Source: JAHQVI01 sp964407075
Lineage (GTDB): Bacteria; Pseudomonadota; Alphaproteobacteria; Rhizobiales; Rhodomicrobiaceae
DNA length: 6,275 nt
NCBI GenBank assembly: GCA_964407075.1
Contig: CAYOUE010000184.1
Span: forward strand, 1 to 6,275
Direction: 5' to 3'
Below, in pieces: positions 1 through 6,275 of this stretch (its first letter is position 1; each line of letters begins with the position of its first letter). The notes beneath the pieces were generated by a model. It was given only the letters and a program-made list of their open reading frames with translations. It did no database searches and had not been told where the DNA came from. The position numbers were made by a program, and so were the translations under genes.

Positions 1-1476
<1,476 letters not shown>

Positions 1477-1501
1477 CGGCGCACGTCTCCGGCAGGGCGC
1501 G

Positions 1502-1516
1502 CGATTGCCGCAATCG
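1502..1516. repeat. 15-base odd palindrome in the clpA-azlC gap
   Basis: CGATTGC and GCAATCG flank a single central C, giving a perfect 7+1+7 palindrome. It lies 26 bases after the clpA stop and about 120 bases before azlC. There is no T-run on either side, so it does not look like a Rho-independent terminator. It could be a protein-binding site for azlCD, but that is inference. I find no convincing -35/-10 pair in the rest of the 161-base gap. Confidence 0.35.
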
Positions 1517-1637
1517 GCCCCGCATGGAGCGGCGCAGACGCGCGCATTCGGCTTGTGTTTGCCTAGACGGATGATCCGGAGCGGCAGAGAAAAAGCTGCT
1601 GACGGGCGCGAACGCACGAAACGGAGCCTTTCGAGCA

Positions 1638-2399
1638 ATGGACGGTAGCCTTGGCGCTCAGGCCAGTCCGGGCCTGGGACAGGACGAAACGCGGCTTGCG
1701 GCTTTTCTTCGAGGCGCGCGTGAAACGCCCCTGGTGCCATCGCTGATTCTAGCGCTCGCTTTCGTCGGCTTCGGCGCGCTGACCAGCCAGACGGGCCTGT
1801 CGCTTCTGGATACGGTCTTCATTTCCGCATTCATGTTCGCTCTGCCGGGTCAGGTGGTGCTGGTCGACGAAATGGCGCGCGGGACCTCCGTTCTGACCGC
1901 GGCGATCGCGGTTACGGCGACCGGCGTGCGGCTTCTGCCCATGACCGCCGTGGTTCTGCCGATGATCCGCGACCGGAACGCTCCGAAATGGCTCGAACTT
2001 GCGGTGTCCTATCATGTCGCGGTCACGGTGTGGGTTGAGACCATGAGGCGCGCCCCGCATGTTCCGCGCCCGCTACGCTCGGCCTATTGCCTCGGCATCA
2101 ATCTCTGGCTTGTCGGGGTCTCGACCCTTGGCGGCGTCGCCGGATTTCTGCTGGCGACCGAAGTTCCCCCGCCTGTCGCCGCGGCGCTCCTGTTCATGAC
2201 CCCGCTTTATTTCCTGCTCGGCATGTTGATGACCGCTACGACGTCCGCCAGCCTTGCACCGATCCTGTTCGGGCTGGTTCTGGGGCCGGTCTTTTATGTC
2301 TGGGCGCCGGGCTTCGATCTGGTTCTGACCGGGCTCATCGGCGGCACTGCGGCCTATGTGTTCGGCCTGCGCAGGCGCAATGACAGGGACGGGGCATGA
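1638..2399 (+). CDS. azlC: AzlC family branched-chain amino-acid exporter large subunit
   Basis: This 253-residue membrane protein is the large subunit of the AzlCD exporter family (YgaZ/BrnF type), which exports branched-chain amino acids or analogues such as azaleucine across the inner membrane. A roughly 30-residue hydrophilic N-terminus is followed by hydrophobic segments near residues 32-51, 57-79, 84-108, 151-173, 178-200, 204-222 and 226-243. Family-like features are the FMFALPGQ segment after the second helix (FAGAAQ-type position) and GVRLLPMTAVVLP in the third. The short C-terminal end RRRNDRDGA is basic and probably cytoplasmic. The ATG is preceded by GGAG at 1623-1626, 11 bases upstream, which supports this start. 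The stop overlaps the azlD start (ATGA), so the two are almost surely co-transcribed and translationally coupled. The substrate cannot be read from sequence. Confidence 0.9.
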   Translation: MDGSLGAQASPGLGQDETRLAAFLRGARETPLVPSLILALAFVGFGALTSQTGLSLLDTVFISAFMFALPGQVVLVDEMARGTSVLTAAIAVTATGVRLLPMTAVVLPMIRDRNAPKWLELAVSYHVAVTVWVETMRRAPHVPRPLRSAYCLGINLWLVGVSTLGGVAGFLLATEVPPPVAAALLFMTPLYFLLGMLMTATTSASLAPILFGLVLGPVFYVWAPGFDLVLTGLIGGTAAYVFGLRRRNDRDGA

Positions 2400-2731
2400 G
2401 CCTTCCCGAATTCACGCTGCTCTACATCTTCGCCGCCGGCATCCTCATGATGATGGTTTGGCGCTTTGCCGGTTTCCTGATCTCTTCAGGCCTGCGTGAA
2501 GACAGCGGCGCGGTCATCTGGCTCCAGGCGGTCTCTACCGCCCTGATCTCCGGGCTGCTTGCGCGGATGATCCTTTTCCCACCGGGCGCGCTGGCGGATG
2601 TCGCTGCGCCCTTCCGCCTCGGCGCTTTCGCCTTCGGCGTTGCGATCTTCTATCTGGCGCGCCGTCATCTCGGGCTAGGCGTTCTGGCCGGCGTCGGCGC
2701 GCTCGCGCTGCTCTCCGCGATACCGGCGTGA
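2396..2731 (+). CDS. azlD: AzlD family branched-chain amino-acid exporter small subunit
   Basis: This is a 111-residue hydrophobic protein with four likely membrane helices near residues 8-30, 39-61, 72-89 and 92-109. It matches the AzlD/YgaH/BrnE small-subunit type in length, topology and position. AzlD pairs with AzlC to form the exporter, and both subunits are needed in characterised systems (established for the family). The start ATG lies inside the end of azlC, overlapping its TGA by four bases, and a purine-rich AGGGACGGGG stretch sits just upstream. Expression therefore probably depends on azlC translation. The gene ends 49 bases before the convergent end of purU, with no clear terminator between them. 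Confidence 0.88.
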   Translation: MSLPEFTLLYIFAAGILMMMVWRFAGFLISSGLREDSGAVIWLQAVSTALISGLLARMILFPPGALADVAAPFRLGAFAFGVAIFYLARRHLGLGVLAGVGALALLSAIPA

Positions 2732-2780
2732 GGGGGGCGAGAGTATCCTCACACGCTCCGGACGAGCCGAATCCGCTCCG

Positions 2781-3638
2781 TCAGACCGGAAACACCACCG
2801 TCCTGCGCGCGTTCAGCATGACGCGTCGCTCCAGATGCGCCTTGACGGCGCGGGCGAGGACGCGGCTTTCGATGTCGCGGCCGACCGTTATGAAATCCGC
2901 AGGAGTCATGGCGTGCGTGACGCGCTCGGTTTCCTGTTCGATGATCGGCCCCTCGTCGAGATCGGCGGTGACGTAATGAGCCGTCGCCCCGATCAGCTTC
3001 ACGCCGCGCGCATGGGCCTGGTGGTAGGGACGTGCGCCCTTGAAACTCGGCAGGAACGAATGGTGGATATTGATCGCCCTGCCGTAAAGCCGCTCTGCGA
3101 GCCTGTCCGAGAGGATCTGCATATAGCGGGCGAGAACCACGAGATCGGCCCCGCTCTCGCGTACGAGCTGAAGCAGCCGCTCCTCCTGCTCCGGCTTGTT
3201 CGCTTTCGTCACCGGCCAGAAGTGATAAGGAACCCCTTCCGCTTCGGCGATCGGGCGGCAGGTTTCGTGATTGGACGCGATGGCGGCGACATCGGCCCGA
3301 AGCCAGCCCGTGCGGATCTGATAGAGCAGATGCACGAGCGCATGGTCGAATCCGGAGACCATGACGATGATCCGCGGACGGCGGGACAGGTCGGTAATCT
3401 CCATGCGCATCGCGAAGCGCTCGGCGGCGGGACGCAACGCGCGTTCGATATCCTCTCGGGACGCTCCGGCCTGTGCCGTCAGGCCGATACGCATGAAGAA
3501 GGTGCCGGTATCGCGATCCCAGAACTGATTTGACTCGGTGATGTTGCCGCCGATCGAAGCGATTTCCGTCGTCACAGCGGCCACAATGCCGATCCTGTCC
3601 GCACAGGAAAGCGTTATCACGAAGGCGTCTGTCGGCAT
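2781..3638 (-). CDS. purU: Formyltetrahydrofolate deformylase PurU
   Basis: This 285-residue cytoplasmic enzyme hydrolyses 10-formyl-tetrahydrofolate to formate and tetrahydrofolate, balancing one-carbon pools and supplying formate for the PurT route in organisms that use it. An N-terminal ACT domain covers about residues 5-80, starting VITLSCADRIGIVAAVT with the SNQF segment at 36-39. The formyltransferase-fold catalytic domain runs from about residue 88 to the end. Diagnostic motifs are INIHHSFLP at 189-197, GATAHYV at 217-223 and LDEGPIIEQ at 227-235. The expected catalytic Asn190, His192 and Asp228 are all present, so the enzyme looks intact. Length is normal for PurU (E. coli 280). The start is supported by AGAGG (+ strand 3650-3654), 11 bases upstream of the ATG. 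Similar enzymes may deformylate in other folate-linked routes; no such partner gene is visible here. The gene is divergent from the TauE-type transporter. Confidence 0.96.
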   Translation of the reverse strand: MPTDAFVITLSCADRIGIVAAVTTEIASIGGNITESNQFWDRDTGTFFMRIGLTAQAGASREDIERALRPAAERFAMRMEITDLSRRPRIIVMVSGFDHALVHLLYQIRTGWLRADVAAIASNHETCRPIAEAEGVPYHFWPVTKANKPEQEERLLQLVRESGADLVVLARYMQILSDRLAERLYGRAINIHHSFLPSFKGARPYHQAHARGVKLIGATAHYVTADLDEGPIIEQETERVTHAMTPADFITVGRDIESRVLARAVKAHLERRVMLNARRTVVFPV

Positions 3639-3685
3639 GGACCGGGAAACCTCTTGCGAATGCGCAGCCCGGGGCGGCTGCCGGT

Positions 3686-3769
3686 ATGCGCTATCTCTTG
3701 CGGCCCGGCGCCTGCGGCGTCAATTGAAAAGCAGGATCGTTCGACCCGCTGCGGGTGGGCGTAGCGCAT
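3686..3769. repeat. 8-base inverted repeat arms in the purU/TauE intergenic region
   Basis: ATGCGCTA at 3686-3693 and its exact complement TAGCGCAT at 3762-3769 face each other across 68 bases, between the divergent starts of purU and the transporter. The spacing is too wide for a transcription terminator. The arms could be distant half sites of one regulator, but an 8-base match in about 195 high-GC bases may be chance. Confidence 0.2.
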
Positions 3770-3805
3770 CAACTTGAGCGTCGCTTTTCGCTGCGAATGG
3801 GCATA
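3744..3805. promoter_or_regulatory. Paired CGCTGCG-core palindromes, candidate operator between purU and TauE gene
   Basis: ACCCGC-T-GCGGGT at 3744-3756 and TTCGC-T-GCGAA at 3787-3797 are both perfect odd palindromes with the same CGC-T-GCG core. Their centres, 3750 and 3792, are 42 bp apart, about four turns of B-DNA. To the right of each core the sequences also agree as a direct repeat: 14 of 17 positions match between 3747-3763 and 3789-3805, the shared part being CGCTGCG, two variable purines, TGGGC, one variable purine, TA. This geometry is typical of a dimeric regulator binding cooperatively on one DNA face. The second site lies 29 bases before the transporter's GGAG ribosome site. The regulator is unknown and none is encoded nearby. 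Confidence 0.4.
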
Positions 3806-3822
3806 CAGTCTGCGCGCTTTCC

Positions 3823-3826
3823 TGGA
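3823..3826 (+). promoter_or_regulatory. Ribosome binding site fixing the TauE-family start
   Basis: GGAG lies seven bases before the ATG at 3834, an ideal spacing. The reading frame stays open upstream to a TTG at 3774, but that codon has no Shine-Dalgarno sequence and would place the paired palindromes inside the coding region. The ATG at 3834 is therefore chosen. Confidence 0.7.
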
Positions 3827-3833
3827 GCACGTC

Positions 3834-4664
3834 ATGGATTTCGGAATTCCTCTCGGCGAGATCGCCATGCTCGCCGGCGCGCTGCTGTGCGGCGGTTTCA
3901 TCGCCGGCATCCTTTCCGGCCTGTTCGGCGTCGGGGGAGGCGGCATCCTGGTGCCGGTTCTGTATGAGCTGTTCGGGCTTCTCGGCACGCCTGACGAGGT
4001 GCGGATGCACGTCGCGGTCGGCAGCAGCTTCGCCATCATCGCACCCACCTCGCTGCGGGCGGCGCGCGCGCATTACCGGCGCAACTCCATCGACGTGGCG
4101 CTCTTGCGCAAGCTGTTTCCAGCTGCGCTCATCGGAATTCTCGCAGGCGCGCTGGTCGCGCGGATCGCCGATGACTCGCTCATGCAGCTCATCTGGGTCG
4201 TCTCGGCGGTCATCTTCAGCTCCAGCATCATCTTCAAGCCGGAGAACTGGCGGTTCAGCGGGGATATATCACGGCCGCTCTATTATGTGCCGATCGGGTC
4301 CGGCGTCGGCTTCATTGCGACGATGATGGGCGTGGGCGGGGGCGCGCAGATTGCGGCGTTCATGGCGCTGTTCGGGCGCTCGATGCATCAGGCGGTAGGC
4401 ACGGCGTCAGGCTACAGCGCCCTGCTGGCGCTGCCGGCGCTTACGGGCTTCGTCTGGGCGGGATGGGGGGCCGAAGGACTACCGCCGGGATCCATCGGCT
4501 ATGTCAGCCTGATCGGAGCGGCGGCCATGCTTCCTGCGAGCCTCGTCGCGGCGCCGCTCGGGGCGCGGCTGGCTCACGGCCTGCCCCGCCGGAAGCTCGA
4601 AATCGCTTTCGGCCTGTTTCTGCTCTTGATCGGCGTCAGGTTTCTCTTCGCGCTGATATACTGA
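3834..4664 (+). CDS. TauE/SafE family membrane transporter (sulfite exporter TauE-like, DUF81)
   Basis: This 276-residue inner-membrane protein has about eight hydrophobic segments arranged as two homologous halves, as is usual for TauE/SafE. Each half carries the glycine-rich family signature: GLFGVGGGGILVP at 29-41 and MMGVGGGAQIAAF at 164-176. Other family-like stretches are HVAVGSSFAIIAPTS at 59-73, HQAVGTASGYSALLALPA at 185-202 and the C-terminal PRRKLEIAFGLFLLLIGVRF. Characterised members export sulfite, sulfoacetate or related organosulfur anions, or move other small anions. The actual substrate here is not predictable, and no sulfur-metabolism gene is present in the window. The gene starts about 195 bases from the divergent purU start, behind paired operator-like palindromes, and converges with the small protein gene whose stop codon lies 45 bases downstream. 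No truncation is seen. Confidence 0.93.
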   Translation: MDFGIPLGEIAMLAGALLCGGFIAGILSGLFGVGGGGILVPVLYELFGLLGTPDEVRMHVAVGSSFAIIAPTSLRAARAHYRRNSIDVALLRKLFPAALIGILAGALVARIADDSLMQLIWVVSAVIFSSSIIFKPENWRFSGDISRPLYYVPIGSGVGFIATMMGVGGGAQIAAFMALFGRSMHQAVGTASGYSALLALPALTGFVWAGWGAEGLPPGSIGYVSLIGAAAMLPASLVAAPLGARLAHGLPRRKLEIAFGLFLLLIGVRFLFALIY

Positions 4665-4690
4665 ACGCAGAACGACCGGGAAGCACGGAA

Positions 4691-4710
4691 AAGCCGTGAA
4701 AAACCGGCTT
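4691..4710 (-). terminator. Rho-independent-like terminator overlapping the unknown gene's stop codon
   Basis: On the minus strand AAGCCG pairs with CGGCTT (+ strand 4691-4696 with 4705-4710) around an 8-base loop, and the transcript continues TTCC, so the hairpin ends in CGGCTTTTCC. The first bases of the stem overlap the TAA at 4709-4711. A competing hairpin, CACGG with CCGTG (4684-4688 and 4694-4698), shares bases with the first and cannot form at the same time. On the plus strand the stem is followed by AAAG, so termination of the transporter transcript here is doubtful. Six base pairs with a short T tail make this a moderate call. Confidence 0.45.
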
Positions 4711-5236
4711 AAAGACTCTGTTCAGGCACAGCGGGCTTGGGCGCTCTGTCCGCGGCCTCCGGCTCGATCACTGCCCTGACGACCGCGTTCCCGGTCTGTG
4801 AGCAGGCCCGGACGGCCAGATCGTAAGTTTCACCCGGCTCTGTTTCGCGCCGCTCCCCGGCGAGCCTGTACCCGTGGATACGGAACGACAGCTTTTCGCC
4901 GTTATCGAGCGTAAGAGTCATGCATCCGGGCGCGGCGATCGCGTTCCACGCGACGGGCTGGAAAGCTTCCACCGTGGCCGGGCCGGCAAGTTCTATGTCG
5001 TTCGTGGGAGACGCGGCAGCGGCATAGGTCGTGCCGGACACGCTGTTCAGGACTTTTACAGCCTCGAAGCCGGTTTGTTTGCCGCTCGCGCCGGCCGAGA
5101 AGCCAGGCGGATTTGCGAGGAGAAAGGCTCCGCACATCGCGCTCGCAGCGATGCCGAGACCTGCGGAATACCAGTGGATCTGACGGGACGGCCCGGACAT
5201 GAGCCGGATCGGCCAGGATGGTTTGAATGTCATCAT
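4709..5236 (-). CDS. Small membrane-anchored or exported protein of unknown function
   Basis: I do not recognise the family of this 175-residue protein. The N-terminus is positively charged (Lys5, Arg11, Arg18) and is followed by one hydrophobic segment at about residues 24-42, which could be an uncleaved signal anchor or a signal peptide ending near ANPPGFSAGA. The remaining 130 or so residues are polar and probably periplasmic. They include a beta-rich-looking stretch MTLTLDNGEKLSFRIHGYRL at 106-125. Cys105 and Cys145 are the only cysteines outside the membrane segment and could form a disulfide. The C-terminal 20 residues are Pro/Ala-rich and end PEQSL. Two ATG codons are adjacent (5234-5236 and 5231-5233). 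GGAGG (+ strand 5249-5253) lies 12 bases before the first, which I use. Normal codon usage, an export signal and a ribosome site argue that it is real. It follows a long regulatory region and may be transcribed alone. Confidence 0.72.
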   Translation of the reverse strand: MMTFKPSWPIRLMSGPSRQIHWYSAGLGIAASAMCGAFLLANPPGFSAGASGKQTGFEAVKVLNSVSGTTYAAAASPTNDIELAGPATVEAFQPVAWNAIAAPGCMTLTLDNGEKLSFRIHGYRLAGERRETEPGETYDLAVRACSQTGNAVVRAVIEPEAADRAPKPAVPEQSL

Positions 5237-5281
5237 GGCTTGATTTGTCCTCCGCGGATCGTCTTGTTCCGAAACAATAGC

Positions 5282-5328
5282 TGCCGCATATTACATTGGT
5301 GATGATGAACGCAATGTCTATAGCGGCA
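5282..5328 (-). promoter_or_regulatory. Interrupted 47-bp dyad overlapping a candidate promoter of the unknown gene
   Basis: On the plus strand TGCCGC (5282-5287), five bases, ACATTG (5293-5298), thirteen bases, CAATGT (5312-5317), five bases and GCGGCA (5323-5328) form a symmetric dyad with 12 complementary positions per arm. On the minus strand a -35-like TAGACA (5315-5320) and a -10-like TGTAAT (5290-5295) fall inside the arms with a 19-base spacer, about 50 bases before the ATG. Each hexamer differs from the sigma-70 consensus at one position, but the spacing is long. Overlap of dyad and promoter fits an operator for a repressor or activator dimer. That role is inference. Confidence 0.4.
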
Positions 5329-5393
5329 TCGCGCATAAATTATGGCGGCATTTCAAGAGGAAAAGCGTCCGGTACGATCCGGCGTCGGAAAGT

Positions 5394-5435
5394 TGAGGTG
5401 GCCCGGCGTACGCAATACACACCGCCGGGTCCTCA
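5394..5435. other. Strong two-part hairpin upstream of the unknown gene
   Basis: TGAGG (5394-5398) pairs with CCTCA (5431-5435), and CCCGGCG (5402-5408) pairs with CGCCGGG (5423-5429). They are separated by a 3x1 internal loop and closed by a 14-base loop. Twelve Watson-Crick pairs are present, mostly G-C. Neither strand has a proper T-run after it, so it is not a standard terminator. It could be an RNA element or a terminator of another kind, but transcription across it is not shown. Confidence 0.4.
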
Positions 5436-5539
5436 TGCTCTTGCTTCAAAGGCCATCGCGCCTGTGATTTTACAGGGTCGATGTCAGTGAACGCCCGAGC
5501 AAGTTTGTTATAGCATTCCCTTTCGCGCAGACCAATCTC

Positions 5540-5549
5540 CTTGCGCAAG
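5540..5549. repeat. 10-base perfect palindrome at the edge of the AT-rich island
   Basis: CTTGCGCAAG is its own reverse complement and sits exactly where base composition changes to AT-rich. It could be a binding site, but a 10-base palindrome can also arise by chance. Confidence 0.25.
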
Positions 5550-5712
5550 AAACTGCTGATAATTCACAGAAACAATAAACTACTGAATAACTCAAAATTT
5601 CTTTTCGTCGTTAAAGTCATCTTTTGCGTTTCGATTCGCAACTTTATGACGGAGACAAATAGAAATACAACTTATTGTTGTATTAGGGGCCGATTGCGGC
5701 GCAATTGCGGCC
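5541..5712. other. AT-rich structured intergenic island with three consecutive hairpins
   Basis: Bases 5541-5690 contain 51 G or C out of 150 (34%), far below the neighbouring genes. Three hairpins lie end to end. Hairpin one, 5606-5651, pairs CGTC/GACG, TAAAG/CTTTA and TTGCG/CGCAA around an 8-base loop with a 7-base one-sided bulge. Hairpin two, 5664-5684, is an 8-bp stem AATACAAC/GTTGTATT with loop TTATT. Hairpin three, 5688-5712, pairs GGCCG/CGGCC and ATTGC/GCAAT with a 2-base bulge. Such a chain could be a small RNA, or DNA of foreign origin. I see no clear promoter or U-tailed end for an RNA on either strand, so no transcript is claimed. Confidence 0.35.
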
Positions 5713-5737
5713 GGGTCTTATGCTTCACACGAAGGCG

Positions 5738-5774
5738 AAAAATGAAGCGGGACCCGCTATGAAGCTGGTCCCGC
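5738..5774 (-). terminator. Likely Rho-independent terminator of groEL
   Basis: On the minus strand GCGGGACC pairs perfectly with GGTCCCGC (+ strand 5767-5774 and 5747-5754) around a 12-base loop. The transcript then reads TTCATTTTT, giving a U-rich tail. It begins about 47 bases after the groEL stop codon. Stem strength, tail and position all suit an intrinsic terminator for the groEL transcript. Confidence 0.75.
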
Positions 5775-5784
5775 AACGTGAAGC

Positions 5785-5804
5785 GGCGGAGCCGGCGCTC
5801 CGCC
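5785..5804 (-). other. GC-rich hairpin just after groEL
   Basis: GGCGGAGC (5785-5792) and GCTCCGCC (5797-5804) form a perfect 8-bp stem with a 4-base loop, 17 bases after the groEL stop. On the minus strand it is followed by GCTTCACGTT, not a T-run. It may be a 3'-end stabiliser or an accessory part of the groEL terminator that lies just beyond it. Confidence 0.5.
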
Positions 5805-5820
5805 TCGCAGACAGTCAGGT

Positions 5821-6275
5821 TTACATCATGCCTTCCATGCCGGGCATTCCACCCATGCCGCCGGCGCCCATTCCGCCGGAGTTCTCCTTCTTCGGCGCTT
5901 CAGCGATCCCTGCTTCCGTAGTGATGAGCAGCGAGGCGACCGAAGCAGCGTCCTGAAGAGCGGTCAGCACCACCTTGGTCGGGTCTATGATGCCTGCTTC
6001 CAGCATATCGACATAGACGTCGTTCTGCGCATCGTAGCCGAGAGTGAACTTCTTCTGGTCGATCACCTTGCCGATGACGACGGCGCCCTCGACGCCTGCA
6101 TTTTCGGCGATCTGGCGCAGCGGAGCCTGAAGCGCGCGGCGAACGATGTTGATGCCGGCATCCTGATCCTCATTATCGCCCTGGACAGTAATTGCTGTCG
6201 ATGCGCGGAGCAGGGCGACGCCGCCACCCGGCACGATGCCTTCCTCGACCTGCGCGCGGGTCGCATTCAAAGCGT
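5821..6275 (-). CDS. groEL: 60 kDa chaperonin GroEL (3' part, start outside window)
   Basis: The window holds the last 150 codons of GroEL, the double-ring ATP-dependent chaperonin that folds proteins with GroES. The reading frame enters at the right edge at the residue equivalent to E. coli Ala399, one codon after catalytic Asp398, so that residue is just outside. Visible signatures are ATRAQVEEGIVPGGGVALLR (intermediate and equatorial domain, with the nucleotide-contacting GGG), the equatorial helices QIAENAGVEGAVVIG, and GIIDPTKV, whose Asp matches ATP-contacting Asp495. It ends in the usual Gly/Met-rich tail, here GGMGAGGMGGMPGMEGMM. The C-terminal length equals that of E. coli. A TTG at 6270 is an internal Leu codon, not a start. 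Alphaproteobacteria often carry several groEL copies; which one this is cannot be told without groES and its promoter. A strong hairpin terminator follows. Confidence 0.97.
   Translation of the reverse strand, partial: ALNATRAQVEEGIVPGGGVALLRASTAITVQGDNEDQDAGINIVRRALQAPLRQIAENAGVEGAVVIGKVIDQKKFTLGYDAQNDVYVDMLEAGIIDPTKVVLTALQDAASVASLLITTEAGIAEAPKKENSGGMGAGGMGGMPGMEGMM

Larger units (their letters stand above)
5237..5820. other. 584-base intergenic stretch without a convincing gene
   Basis: This stretch lies downstream of groEL and upstream of the unknown protein gene, both on the minus strand. It holds the terminator and second hairpin of groEL (5738-5804), an AT-rich structured island (5541-5712), a short hairpin CCTGT/ACAGG at 5461-5476, a strong two-part hairpin (5394-5435) and a promoter-proximal dyad (5282-5328). 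Open frames exist on both strands but are short, start at TTG or lack ribosome sites, and resemble nothing I know. I see no tRNA arm pattern and no transposase remnant. Confidence 0.6.

Noticed and set aside
2732..2780. Possible terminator between convergent azlD and purU
   Set aside because: Only a 4-bp stem (CGGA/TCCG) is visible and there is no T-run on either strand.
2835..3533. 232-codon plus-strand open frame inside purU
   Set aside because: It is antisense to a fully intact purU with all motifs. Long antisense frames are usual in high-GC DNA.
3718..3729. Back-to-back -35-like TTGACG (minus) and TTGAAA (plus) at a CAATTG palindrome between purU and the transporter
   Set aside because: Neither has an acceptable -10 hexamer at 16-18 bases, so a divergent promoter pair cannot be supported.
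3774..3833. N-terminal extension of the TauE-family protein from a TTG codon
   Set aside because: No ribosome site precedes the TTG, the extension overlaps the palindromic repeats, and the ATG at 3834 has GGAG seven bases upstream and starts directly at the first membrane helix.
5318..5548. 76-codon minus-strand open frame in the intergenic region
   Set aside because: It begins with TTG at a palindrome, has no ribosome site, spans the strong hairpin, overlaps the promoter dyad and resembles no family I know.
5541..5762. 73-codon plus-strand open frame in the AT-rich island
   Set aside because: It starts at TTG inside a palindrome, runs through all the hairpins and the groEL terminator, and has no plausible ribosome site.

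Overview
The window is high-GC bacterial chromosome. Its gene content and protein style (ClpA with a Lys/Ala-rich tail, a PurU of the HHSFLP type, an alphaproteobacterial-type GroEL C-terminus) suggest an alphaproteobacterium, most likely of the Hyphomicrobiales/rhizobial side. I cannot name the genus from sequence alone. It reads mostly as ordinary core chromosome: I see no transposase, phage gene, CRISPR array, tRNA or rRNA.

Left part (1-2731, + strand): the 3' two thirds of clpA (the unfoldase of ClpAP), then a 161-base gap and a two-gene azlC-azlD unit whose genes overlap by ATGA. AzlCD is a branched-chain amino-acid exporter family. Middle (2781-4664): purU (formyltetrahydrofolate deformylase, - strand) converges on azlD and diverges from a TauE/SafE-family membrane transporter (+ strand). 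The purU/TauE divergent intergenic region carries two related palindromes with a CGCTGCG core, centred exactly 42 bp apart, which look like a paired operator.

Right part (4665-6275): a small membrane-anchored or exported protein of unknown function (- strand) converges on the TauE gene. A terminator-like hairpin overlaps its stop codon. Then comes a 584-base stretch with no convincing gene, and finally the 3' end of groEL (- strand), entering from beyond the right edge.

The 584-base stretch is the least ordinary part. It holds a likely groEL terminator, a second GC-rich hairpin, an AT-rich island (about 34% G+C over 5541-5690) packed with hairpins, a strong two-part hairpin at 5394-5435, and a 47-bp interrupted dyad that overlaps a promoter-like sequence in front of the unknown gene. 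I see no new multi-gene system. The candidates for undescribed biology are the structured intergenic DNA or RNA, the paired palindromes, and the unknown exported protein.
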